Shown: positions 1-6,702, counted from the first letter of the stretch. The stretch is 7,020 nt of DNA from Treponema sp. (GCA_031255815.1 JAIRRU010000171.1:1-7020), one strand, 5' to 3'. A program made the numbers and translations. The notes: generated by a model from the sequence alone, not told the origin.

Positions 1-594
1 GGCAAGATGGCCATGCACAACGACGGGAAGCCCCAGGTGAACGGGGCCGGATGCATCGGGTGCCGGATCTGCCTCCGTTTCTGCGCCCACGGGGCCATCG
101 AAATCGGGCCGGACAAAAAGGCCCGCATCAACCAGGACAAGTGTGCAGGCTGCGGCCGCTGTATCGGGGCCTGCAGCAAGGACGCCATAGAAAACGACTG
201 GGGCTCCGGCAACCTGGCCCTGAACTGCAAGATCGTCGAATACGCCAAGGCGGTGCTGGACGGGAGGCCGAATTTCCACATCAACGTGGTAAACCAGGTG
301 TCCCCCTACTGCGACTGCCATGAGGAAAGCGACGCGGCGGTGGTGCCGGACATCGGTATCTTCGCCGGCTTCGATCCGGTGGCCCTGGACAAGGCCTGCA
401 TCGACGCGGTAAACGCCGCCCCGGCTATAAAGACCAGTATCATCGGGGAACGGGAAGAGAGCCGCCGGGACGAGAAGGGCCGCCCGGATCACTTTACGAA
501 TATCCATCCCACCACCGACTGGCGCGATCAGACAGCCCACGCGGAGAAAATCGGTCTGGGTGTTGTCAAATACGAACTAATCACCGTAAAATAG
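1..594 (+). CDS. DUF362-type protein with two [4Fe-4S] motifs, C-terminal part (5' end outside window)
   Basis: The reading frame is open from base 1, so these 197 residues are the C-terminal portion of a longer protein; DUF362 proteins of this kind usually run to about 370 residues. It opens with GKMAMHNDGKPQV, typical of the DUF362 segment just before the ferredoxin part. Two ferredoxin motifs of the form CxxCxxCxxxC follow: cysteines 18, 21, 24, 28 and 48, 51, 54, 58 counted from base 1, expected to hold two [4Fe-4S] clusters. Then come a CDCHEESDAAVVPDIG block and GFDPVALDKACIDAVN, both characteristic of the family, and an ending in AEKIGLGVVKYEL. The usual proline after the last cysteine of each motif is replaced (CAH, CSK). 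The protein is likely cytoplasmic and redox-active, but the family's reaction is unknown. The ATG at 7 is probably internal, because family homology already covers the preceding codons. Confidence 0.87.
   Translation, partial: GKMAMHNDGKPQVNGAGCIGCRICLRFCAHGAIEIGPDKKARINQDKCAGCGRCIGACSKDAIENDWGSGNLALNCKIVEYAKAVLDGRPNFHINVVNQVSPYCDCHEESDAAVVPDIGIFAGFDPVALDKACIDAVNAAPAIKTSIIGEREESRRDEKGRPDHFTNIHPTTDWRDQTAHAEKIGLGVVKYELITVK
563..592 (+). promoter_or_regulatory. possible sigma-70-like promoter inside the end of the DUF362 gene
   Basis: TTGTCA at 563-568 and TAAAAT at 587-592 each match the sigma-70 consensus at five of six bases and are separated by 18 bases. Transcription would start near 599 and serve the small cysteine-rich gene at 660. 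Such matches occur by chance, especially in AT-richer coding stretches, so this is tentative. Confidence 0.25.
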
Positions 595-647
595 AGGGGG
601 TTTTCAAGACGCTGCTTTGAAAATGCCGATAAAATCGAAAGACGGAG

Positions 648-652
648 AGGAG
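648..652 (+). promoter_or_regulatory. ribosome binding site of the small cysteine-rich gene
   Basis: AGGAG, within a longer purine run (644-657), lies 7 bases before the ATG at 660. This strong, well-placed Shine-Dalgarno site is the main support for calling such a short reading frame a gene. Confidence 0.7.
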
Positions 653-659
653 AGAGACT

Positions 660-800
660 ATGGCGTGTCCCAATGTGAAAGAGTGTGCCTGCCCCAATGT
701 CGATTGCGCTAACCACGCAAAATGCTGCAGCTGTGTGGCTAACCACCGGAAAAACAACAATCTGCCGGTATGCCTCCGGCCCAAGGCGGACAAAAAGTAG
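660..800 (+). CDS. small cysteine-rich protein, 46 residues, probable metal-binding
   Basis: The frame runs from ATG at 660 to TAG at 798-800 and encodes 46 residues. Eight are cysteines (positions 3, 9, 11, 16, 22, 23, 25, 38), in the order CPNVKECACPNVDC, then KCCSCVANHR, then LPVCLRP. Histidines at 19 and 29 add possible ligands. The pattern CxCPNxxCxxHxKCCxCxxxHRxxxxLPxCLR resembles small uncharacterised proteins I recall from anaerobic Firmicutes and spirochaetes (perhaps the DUF6485 group; that name is from memory and uncertain). No signal peptide is present, so it should be cytoplasmic. A zinc-ribbon-like or metal-storage fold is an inference from the cysteine spacing. It sits 65 bases after the ferredoxin-type gene and 61 bases before the exported protein, possibly co-transcribed with either. 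It is short enough to be missed by length cut-offs. Confidence 0.82.
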   Translation: MACPNVKECACPNVDCANHAKCCSCVANHRKNNNLPVCLRPKADKK

Positions 801-805
801 GCCGC

Positions 806-840
806 CCCTCCCCGGGGCAGGAGAGCCGCCGCGGGGAGGG
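806..840 (+). other. GC-rich intergenic hairpin
   Basis: CCCTCCCCG (806-814) is perfectly complementary to CGGGGAGGG (832-840), giving a 9-base-pair stem with a 17-base loop between the cysteine-rich gene and the exported-protein gene. The bases after it (TCTAAAGCCC) are not a U-run, so it is not a canonical intrinsic terminator. It could attenuate transcription or protect a processed mRNA end. It lies 11 bases before the ribosome binding site of the next gene. Confidence 0.4.
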
Positions 841-851
841 TCTAAAGCCCT

Positions 852-856
852 GGAGG
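852..856 (+). promoter_or_regulatory. ribosome binding site deciding the GTG start at 862
   Basis: GGAGG at 852-856 lies 5 bases before GTG at 862. The next codons (AAA AAA AGA) give a basic start followed by a hydrophobic core, the shape of a signal peptide. This favours 862 over the in-frame ATG at 685, which would overlap the cysteine-rich gene and read through the hairpin. Confidence 0.7.
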
Positions 857-861
857 TGAGC

Positions 862-1374
862 GTGAAAAAAAGAGTCTTTATATGCGCGGTTCTCTGTTTT
901 ATAGGCGTAAACACGGCCTTTCCGGTGGAGGAAGTAAGCCGGGAAACTATCCCCATAGACTGGGACGAAGGCAAATTCGACATGTACCGTTACACCGATG
1001 CTTTTATGCGGGAACACGGCTACTACGCCATTGATTACGCCATTAAAGAGAACGCCACGTCCTCTATCTGGAACACCCAGATTATCACCATCAAGTACCG
1101 GAACCCCGATTACTGGGTGGTGCACGAGGTGCACAACTACTTCATGATCAGCTACTATTTTTCGGATACCCAGATCACCAACAACCGCAGCCAGAGCGAA
1201 TACACGATCAGCCCTTACGAGAAAGAGGGCGGGGACTGGCTCCTGTACGTAAGAAAGCACAACTCCCTTGTCTCGAAGATCAGCCTGCTTATCAGGGACT
1301 TAAAGGCCGTTAACACGGCAAAGCGGGAGAAGGACACTGCCTATCTGGAAGCCGCCTCCCGGGTGCTTTACTAG
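862..1374 (+). CDS. exported protein of unknown function, 170 residues
   Basis: I do not recognise this family. From GTG at 862 the product is 170 residues. Residues 1-20 (MKKRVFICAVLCFIGVNTAF) form a signal peptide with basic, hydrophobic and polar parts; cleavage is likely near residues 19-21. There is no convincing lipobox, so it is probably periplasmic or released. The mature part is rich in tyrosine and other aromatics (MYRYTDAF, YYAIDYAI, NYFMISYYF), with alternating polar and hydrophobic stretches suggesting beta strands around 73-130. A likely helical tail follows (about 134-166, SKISLLIRDLKAVN onward). It has no cysteine outside the signal region and no catalytic motif I can name. 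Its stop codon overlaps that of the convergent transporter gene. Both the start and its status as a real gene are well supported; its function is not. Confidence 0.75.
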   Translation: MKKRVFICAVLCFIGVNTAFPVEEVSRETIPIDWDEGKFDMYRYTDAFMREHGYYAIDYAIKENATSSIWNTQIITIKYRNPDYWVVHEVHNYFMISYYFSDTQITNNRSQSEYTISPYEKEGGDWLLYVRKHNSLVSKISLLIRDLKAVNTAKREKDTAYLEAASRVLY

Positions 1375-3233
1375 GGTTCCCATCTTTTCAGCGATTCGCG
1401 CATAAAGCGGGGGATATCCATGCCGTAGGCCGCTTCCAGGGCGCGGGCGGCGGCGCCGTTCCCCAGGATCCTGCCGGTTCCGGCCGCCGCTATTTCCCCC
1501 TTATCCAAAAGAACCATCCGATCCGCGAAACGGTTTACCAGGTTGAGATCGTGGAGGACGGCCACCACGGCCCGCCCGTTTTCCCGGGCCCAGCCGGAGA
1601 GGTACTCCAGCAGTTCCACCTGGTGCCGCAGATCCAGGTGGTTGGTCGGCTCGTCCAGCAGGATGAGCGCCGGATCCTGAACCAGGGTGCGGGCCAGAAA
1701 CACCCGCTGGAGCTGGCCGCCGGAAAGTTCGGTGATAAGCCGATCCCGGATATCCGTAAGTTTAAGCCTGTCCAGGATGTTTTCCACCGCGGCCCGGTCT
1801 TCCGGGGAAAGGCTTCTGATAAAGCCCCATATCCAGCGCTCGCCGGAGTGGGCATAGCGGCCCAGGGCGACCGTGTCGTAGACCGTATAGGGGAACCAGA
1901 GCCGGGACATCTGCCCCAGGAGGGCGGTTTTTTTCGCCAGTTCCTTCCGCTTCATGCCGGCTACGCTCAATCCGCCGATCCGCAGCTCCCCCCGGCAGGG
2001 GATCAGCCTTGCCACGGCTCTGAGCAGGGTGCTCTTGCCCGACCCGTTCGGCCCGGCTATGCAGAAAACTTCCCCCGGCAGGGCTTCCAGGGAGATGTTT
2101 TTAACCACGTCGGCCCCGCCGTACCCGGCGTAAAGATCCCTGATGGACAGGGCGTCTCCGGCGGGTTCCCGCGGGGCGGCGGGAGCCTGGCTGAGGGGAG
2201 TCCGGACGGCGGGGATCCCGGCCGAAACCCGGGCGGCCCCGTTTTTCCGGAAGTAGACCCAGGCGAAGAAGGGGGCTCCGATAAGGGCGGTTACCGCGCC
2301 GACAGGGAGTTCCGCGGGGCTTACCACCACCCGGGCAACCAGGTCGGCGGCTACCATGAGGCTCCCCCCCAGGAGGAAGGACATGGGCAGGGAATAGCGG
2401 TGCTTGGAGCCTACAATCCGCCGGGCCGTGTGGGGGGCGATCAGATCCACAAAACCGATGGCCCCGCTCAGGGCGACCGCCGCGCCGGTAAGCACCGCGG
2501 AAAAGAGGAAAAGCCAGCCCCGGACTGTCCGGATCTCCACCCCGGCGGAAAGGGCGTCCTCTTCCCCAAAGGAGAGGAGGTCAAGCTCCCTGGTGTAACG
2601 GAGAAGGCCCAGGGTTCCCACTACGAGGAAGGGCAGCATCAGGAAGACGTAAGACCAGCCCTTGAGGGCGAAGCTTCCCATCTGCCAGATCACCAGGGTT
2701 TTAAGCTCCTCCCTGCGGAGGGCCATAAGCGTGGTGAGCAGGGCGTTCACGAAAAGGGAAACCACCATGCCGAAGAGGATGATCGTGTTGTTCGACATGG
2801 CCCGATCCAGCCGGGATGCGAAGGAAAAGACGAGAAAAACCGTGAGAAGCCCCCCGGCAAGTCCGGCGGCCGGCAGGGTATAAGCGCCGAGCAGGGGGAC
2901 GGAGAGGCCTGCCAGGATAACCAGGGCGGCCCCGAGGGAGGCCCCGGAGGAGACCCCCACGATGTAGGGGGAGGCAAGCTGGTTTTTCAGGAGGGGCTGG
3001 AACACCGCACCGCTCAGGGACAGGGCGCCGCCAACCATGAAGGCAAGCAGGGCCCGGGGCAGCCTGAGCTCCCGGACGATGGTAAGAACCCTGGCGTCAA
3101 TCCCGGCGCTGAAGCCGAAAACGATCCGCAGCGTTTCAAGGGGGCTTATGGAAGAACTCCCCAGGGAGGCCCCGGCGCAGAACACGAGGAAGGCCAGCCC
3201 CCCGGCGGCGAGCAGTTTGGCTTTATTGGCCAT
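1371..3233 (-). CDS. fused FecCD-type permease and ABC ATPase for iron-chelate, haem or corrinoid import
   Basis: This single 620-residue chain normally exists as two proteins. Residues 1-330 are a FecCD/BtuC-type permease with about ten membrane segments. Family signatures are LPRALLAFMVGGALSLSGA (58-76), SPYIVGVSSGASLGA (88-102), the ATPase-coupling stretch GAIGFVDLIAPHTARRIVG (257-275) and LPVGAVTALIGAPFF (309-323). A proline/alanine-rich linker covers about 331-358. Residues 360-610 are an ABC ATPase: Walker A GPNGSGKST (394-402), Q-loop Gln441, signature LSGGQ (503-507), Walker B LILLDEP (523-529), D-loop NHLD (531-534) and switch His561, so all catalytic motifs are intact. A homodimer would supply both permeases and both ATPases of a type II importer. 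The ATG at 3233 overlaps the end of the binding-protein gene by 11 bases and has no clear Shine-Dalgarno site, which points to translational coupling. Haem, siderophore and cobalamin are all possible cargos. Confidence 0.94.
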   Translation of the reverse strand: MANKAKLLAAGGLAFLVFCAGASLGSSSISPLETLRIVFGFSAGIDARVLTIVRELRLPRALLAFMVGGALSLSGAVFQPLLKNQLASPYIVGVSSGASLGAALVILAGLSVPLLGAYTLPAAGLAGGLLTVFLVFSFASRLDRAMSNNTIILFGMVVSLFVNALLTTLMALRREELKTLVIWQMGSFALKGWSYVFLMLPFLVVGTLGLLRYTRELDLLSFGEEDALSAGVEIRTVRGWLFLFSAVLTGAAVALSGAIGFVDLIAPHTARRIVGSKHRYSLPMSFLLGGSLMVAADLVARVVVSPAELPVGAVTALIGAPFFAWVYFRKNGAARVSAGIPAVRTPLSQAPAAPREPAGDALSIRDLYAGYGGADVVKNISLEALPGEVFCIAGPNGSGKSTLLRAVARLIPCRGELRIGGLSVAGMKRKELAKKTALLGQMSRLWFPYTVYDTVALGRYAHSGERWIWGFIRSLSPEDRAAVENILDRLKLTDIRDRLITELSGGQLQRVFLARTLVQDPALILLDEPTNHLDLRHQVELLEYLSGWARENGRAVVAVLHDLNLVNRFADRMVLLDKGEIAAAGTGRILGNGAAARALEAAYGMDIPRFMRESLKRWEP

Positions 3234-4128
3234 AATGCTCGGGGTACAGGGCCCGGGATATCTGCCCCAGGGCCAGGGTAAGCCGGTGGGTAGGGCGGGA
3301 GGAGGAATCGGCGTCGATAAGGTAGACCGCCCCGTTCTGTACGGCCGCGGTATCGGCGAAACCCTGCCGGCTCTTTATCTCCCCCAGGGGATCGTCGATG
3401 AAGTTCACGTTGGTCAGGATAACTTCGGGGTTCCGCTCCAGAACCGCCTCCGCGGAGGGGGCTATCCAGCCGGTCTTGTCGGCGAAGACGTTCAGCGCCC
3501 CGGCTGTTTCCAGCATCTCGTTGAGGAAGGTTTCCCGGCCCATGGTTACCGGATTGGGGAAGGGGGAGATTTCAAAGTAGACCCGCTTCTTCCGGGTAAC
3601 GCTCCGGCCCAGGGCGGCCACCGCCTCTATCTCCCTGTCCATCTCCCGGATAAGGCTTTCCCCCCGATCCTCCGCGCCCAGGGCGGAGGCGATGGTCATG
3701 ATGTCCTGCCGGACAGCGGCGATACTTTGGCTTGTGGGAATGTAAAGCACCCGGATTCCCATTTCGGACAGCACCCTGAAAGGATCCTCCCCGGCGCCGA
3801 AACTGTTGTGCTCGCTGGCAATTACGATATCCGGCTCCAGGTTCACCAGAACTTCCGGGTCGGGGTAGAAGAAGTCTATCTCCGGCGTGCCGGGGGGAAG
3901 CTCCGGGATGGCGAGGGAGTACTTGTCGGCGGCAATGATACGGCCCCCCAGGCCGAGTCCGGCGATAATTTCCGTATTGGAGGGGGCGGTAGAAATAATG
4001 CGGGCAGGATCCGCCGGAGCCGGTGTTCCGGCCGATCCGGAAGCCCCGCTTTTTTTACAGCCCGCAAACAGGGCCGCGCCCAGAACGAAGAGCAGTAATA
4101 CTGCGCGAGATCGCCGCGTCTTTCCCAT
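3223..4128 (-). CDS. BtuF/FecB-type substrate-binding lipoprotein
   Basis: This 301-residue lipoprotein has a basic start (MGKTRRSR), a hydrophobic core and the lipobox LFAGC with the lipidated Cys at 24, followed by KK and a Gly/Ala/Pro-rich tether to about residue 42. The mature part is the clamshell binding fold of type II importers. RIISTAPSNTEIIAGLGLG (43-61) is the typical first strand and helix. DPEVLVNLEPDIVIAS (90-105) is the usual PExIxxLxPDLVI block. FLNEMLETAGALNVFAD (201-217) and PEVILTNV (234-241) form the second lobe, and QNGAVYLIDADSSSRP (264-279) is near the end. Glu53, in the conserved TE pair, is a candidate for the salt bridge that docks such proteins on the permease. Ligand residues cannot be read with confidence, so the cargo is open. 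The gene starts 4 bases after the receptor stop, with a GGGGAA-like site 9-14 bases upstream. It feeds the fused permease/ATPase encoded next. Confidence 0.92.
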   Translation of the reverse strand: MGKTRRSRAVLLLFVLGAALFAGCKKSGASGSAGTPAPADPARIISTAPSNTEIIAGLGLGGRIIAADKYSLAIPELPPGTPEIDFFYPDPEVLVNLEPDIVIASEHNSFGAGEDPFRVLSEMGIRVLYIPTSQSIAAVRQDIMTIASALGAEDRGESLIREMDREIEAVAALGRSVTRKKRVYFEISPFPNPVTMGRETFLNEMLETAGALNVFADKTGWIAPSAEAVLERNPEVILTNVNFIDDPLGEIKSRQGFADTAAVQNGAVYLIDADSSSRPTHRLTLALGQISRALYPEHYGQ

Positions 4129-4132
4129 GCTT

Positions 4133-6160
4133 TTATTCCCCGCCCTTGTAGCGCAGCCTCATTCCCGCCGTCAGGATGAATCCCGGCATGGGGTAATCGG
4201 CAAAAGAAACGTAGCGGGCGTTAAAAATGTTGTGAATTGTCCCAAAGAGGGCAAGGCGCCGATTCAGTTCCTGGTTGAAATCCGCGTTGAGGATAAAATG
4301 GGGCTCCAGTTCCACAAGGTTCGCGGTATCCGCGTAACGGGCGCTTTCAAAACGGCCGGACAGGATGAACGAGCCGGGGAGCCCGCGGGAACCTGCTTTC
4401 CAGGGAAGTTCCAGGGAGAGCCCCAGCGCGTGCATGGGCATATAGGGGATGCGGATATTATCGGAAAAGCCAGTGTTACTGTTGAGCAGCCAGCTTGGCT
4501 GGAACTGCCAGAAGACGGAAAATACCGGCTTTTCCCGCAGGAGCGGCAAGGCCGGAAAAATAAGCTTTATGCGGTTGTCCAGGCCGAGAAAAAAACCCTC
4601 GCTGATATTTTCCGGCTGCCAGAAGCCCGAAGCGTTGTTCCAGTGTATAGAATCCTTCGTCCATTCCCCGTACAAGGCCGAATTGAGGCTCAGCCAGTCC
4701 CGGTAGTCAAATTCCGCGGAAAGATCGGCGCCCCAGCCGTCCTCCGGCCTCAGATCCGGATTCCCCTGGTAGCCGGACTGCACCCAGTAGAGATCGTCGA
4801 AATCGGGAAATTTAAAACTCCTGAAGTAGTTGTTCTTGAGCGTGAAAGAATCCGCCGGCTTCCAGGAAAGGCCCAGTTTGGGAACCGGGATAAGGTTCCT
4901 GCCGTCGGTAACGCCTTTCAGGGAAAGGATAAGGAGGATCTTTCCGGCGGGCTTATATTCGGATGTCAGGTACAAGCCGGCCCGGTGGCCGTTGTGAATA
5001 CCGTCGTTGGTCGAGTCGAGACGGATGAAACGGTAATCGCCGCCGAAGCGCAGGGTGATTTTATCAGCCGGGTACCAGCCCCAGCGGTTTATCAGCGTAA
5101 TGCCGTTCTCGTTGTGCCGGGAACTTTCCCTGCCGGGATCGTAACTCAGGAAGGTCCAGTTGTGCCCCAGGCTGAACTCCGCGGAGAAGTCGTCATGAAA
5201 AGCCCTGGGCATATCGAACATGAGGTTCTGGCGGCTTGAAAAATCGCGCTGTTCCGCGTATTCGGCGGTGTAGCCCGAGGCGGGTATATGCTTGTCGCCG
5301 TAGTAAACATCGCCTGAAAAGATCAGCCGGGAAAGATCGGGAAACTCGCGCAGAAGGGAAGCGGAAGCGCCCATGTCCCAAACTTCGTTGCCTTCCTTGC
5401 GCCGGGCGTAACCGTAGTCGTCCTGGTAGAGGAAATGGTTCCCCGCCCGGCCGCCGAAAAGGGCGGCCTTGAAGGAGTAATCCTCCGCCCCGTAAGCGCC
5501 GGAAACGTTTAGCTTTTGGGTATCCGCCAGATCCTGCCATTTGGGATCCGCAATCCCGCCGTGCTGTTCGCTGTACCAGCCCGGCAGGGCGGAACTGTTT
5601 GAAACACTGCCGGCGACGCTCCAGCCGGGCTCCTGCTTTTTTACCGTAACAATGTTGATTATTCCGCCCAGCGCGCCTGAAACATTGTACTTGGTGTCCG
5701 AGCCGCCGTGTATAACTTCTATCCGTTCGACCGCGTTAATATCGACGGTATTAAAATCGAAATCCCCGGAACGGGTTGAATTAACCGGAAGGCCGTCGAC
5801 GAGCACCGCTATCCGCTCGGTGTCAAAACCGCGGATATTCACCTCCGCCATACTTCCGTAGGGCCCGTAGCGGGTTACCCCCAGGCCCAGGGCCTCTTCC
5901 AGAAGGGCGGGAAGATCGGGACTGTGGAACTTTTCTATCTCTTCCCTCGTAACGATCTCCATCTGCTGGGTGGTTTCCACGGCGCTTACGATAGTAATGC
6001 CCTCGTCTTCCAAAAAGAGCGTGTCATCGCCGGAGAAATCATCCTCAAAGGATCCGGCGTTACCCGGCTCTTCCTGGGCCCGGAGGGGGAAGAGGGCCAG
6101 CGAAAAGAGAAGCGTGGCAATCAGCAGCCCCGCGCTAAAGGGCGGGGTATTAAAACCCAT
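4133..6160 (-). CDS. TonB-dependent outer-membrane receptor
   Basis: This 675-residue receptor should carry a scarce ligand across the outer membrane using TonB energy; no TonB/ExbBD genes lie in the window. Residues 1-29 are a signal peptide (hydrophobic from 10, ending LRAQ) that unusually lacks a basic residue before its core. An acidic spacer leads to EGITIVSA (53-60), a plausible TonB box. The plug spans about 64-175: VNIRGFDTERIAVLVDGLPV (107-126), then VERIEVIHGGSDTKYNVSG (144-162) and GGIINIVTV (165-173). The beta barrel follows, with the family motif SFKFPDFDDLYW (448-459), GNPDLRPE (466-473) and the ending NIFNARYVSFADYPMPG (644-660), in the style of BtuB and haem receptors. The chain ends RYKGGE rather than in an aromatic residue. 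ATG at 6160 is the only usable start: no ATG, GTG or TTG lies between it and the in-frame stop at 6197-6199. It overlaps the upstream lipoprotein stop by one base (TGATG). Confidence 0.94.
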   Translation of the reverse strand: MGFNTPPFSAGLLIATLLFSLALFPLRAQEEPGNAGSFEDDFSGDDTLFLEDEGITIVSAVETTQQMEIVTREEIEKFHSPDLPALLEEALGLGVTRYGPYGSMAEVNIRGFDTERIAVLVDGLPVNSTRSGDFDFNTVDINAVERIEVIHGGSDTKYNVSGALGGIINIVTVKKQEPGWSVAGSVSNSSALPGWYSEQHGGIADPKWQDLADTQKLNVSGAYGAEDYSFKAALFGGRAGNHFLYQDDYGYARRKEGNEVWDMGASASLLREFPDLSRLIFSGDVYYGDKHIPASGYTAEYAEQRDFSSRQNLMFDMPRAFHDDFSAEFSLGHNWTFLSYDPGRESSRHNENGITLINRWGWYPADKITLRFGGDYRFIRLDSTNDGIHNGHRAGLYLTSEYKPAGKILLILSLKGVTDGRNLIPVPKLGLSWKPADSFTLKNNYFRSFKFPDFDDLYWVQSGYQGNPDLRPEDGWGADLSAEFDYRDWLSLNSALYGEWTKDSIHWNNASGFWQPENISEGFFLGLDNRIKLIFPALPLLREKPVFSVFWQFQPSWLLNSNTGFSDNIRIPYMPMHALGLSLELPWKAGSRGLPGSFILSGRFESARYADTANLVELEPHFILNADFNQELNRRLALFGTIHNIFNARYVSFADYPMPGFILTAGMRLRYKGGE

Positions 6161-6702
6161 CAGCGGACCCGCCTTTGGGGCTGGACGACGCCCCAGTTAA
6201 CATAGTAACCCATGTTCATGCGGGTAAACTTTCCCAGCGCCTCTTCCAGCGTCGCGGTATCGGGGGCGCTGTAATCCGGGTGAACCGCGTTTGCCAGCTG
6301 CACCGTGTCGGAGCGCAGGTTGCGGTAATAAACGGCGAAAAAGGGAAGGCCGTTGTACAGGGCGTAACTTGGCGGCTTTGAATACTCGATGATGATGAGC
6401 CCGGAATCGGAACTGTAGTTGGAAACGAACCTGATGAGGCCCGTATAATCGGTGGGGGAACTCTCGCCGCCGTAACCGTAACTGAGCGTATTGCCGGAAA
6501 TGGCGTAGAGTTCGGAAGCCACGTCCGAACCGGGCGGGAGGTAGGCCCATTCCCCCCGGAGCAGATCCGGCAGGGAGCCTTGTATGTTGGTATTGTCCCC
6601 GCCGACTTTGCCGTAAAGCTCGCAGGCGGAGAGAAGGAGCAAGAGCGCGAGGAGGAAAAAAACGTAAAAAGGCGGGCGCGCCGCCGGAGATCTTCCCCTC
6701 AC
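6160..6702 (-). CDS. small lipoprotein coupled to the TonB-dependent receptor
   Basis: This is a 180-residue predicted lipoprotein of no family I can name with certainty. Basic residues in the first 10 positions are followed by a long hydrophobic core (about 12-24) and the lipobox LLSAC with Cys27. The mature part, after CELYGKVGG, contains GSLPDLLRGEWAYLP (42-56), a glycine/tyrosine-rich patch (70-79), then strand-like stretches GLIRFVSNY (88-96) and SGLIIIEYSKPP (100-111), and FFAVYYRNL (121-129). It ends in a short helix-like region, TLEEALGKF (151-159), and an RRVR tail. The strand pattern suggests a small beta-sandwich or beta-barrel domain; the wording resembles lipoproteins I recall from Treponema. 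The GTG start at 6702 overlaps the stop of the FGE-fold gene (GTGA). The gene ends in TGATG with the receptor, so its translation is linked to both. A surface ligand-capturing role is an inference from position only. Confidence 0.83.
   Translation of the reverse strand: MRGRSPAARPPFYVFFLLALLLLLSACELYGKVGGDNTNIQGSLPDLLRGEWAYLPPGSDVASELYAISGNTLSYGYGGESSPTDYTGLIRFVSNYSSDSGLIIIEYSKPPSYALYNGLPFFAVYYRNLRSDTVQLANAVHPDYSAPDTATLEEALGKFTRMNMGYYVNWGVVQPQRRVR

Noticed and set aside
601..623. Stem TTTTCAA/TTGAAAA downstream of the DUF362 gene as a terminator
   Set aside because: The 7-base-pair stem is AT-rich, has a 9-base loop and no following U-run, so it is probably too weak to terminate.
685..861. 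Upstream ATG at 685 as start of the exported protein
   Set aside because: It would overlap most of the cysteine-rich gene and bury the signal peptide 59 residues inside. GTG at 862 has a strong ribosome binding site and gives a proper signal peptide.
1306..1319. GCCGT-TAAC-ACGGC inverted repeat as terminator of the - strand operon
   Set aside because: The stem is only 5 base pairs with no T-run on either side, and it lies inside a coding region. It is likely chance.
1551..3281. 576-codon + strand reading frame opposite the transporter gene
   Set aside because: Its product is Gly/Pro/Gln-rich low-complexity sequence with no motif, and the opposite strand encodes an intact ABC transporter. 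It is a by-product of high GC content.
3037..5239. Two long overlapping + strand frames (3037-4098 and 3887-5239) opposite the binding protein and receptor
   Set aside because: Neither has a recognisable domain, and both span two well-supported - strand genes and their junction. They are shadow frames.
3223..6160. Calling the importer a vitamin B12 system (btuB, btuF, btuCD)
   Set aside because: The receptor and binding protein have BtuB/BtuF-like motifs, but the same motifs occur in haem and siderophore systems. No cobalamin riboswitch or biosynthesis gene is visible, so no gene symbols were assigned.
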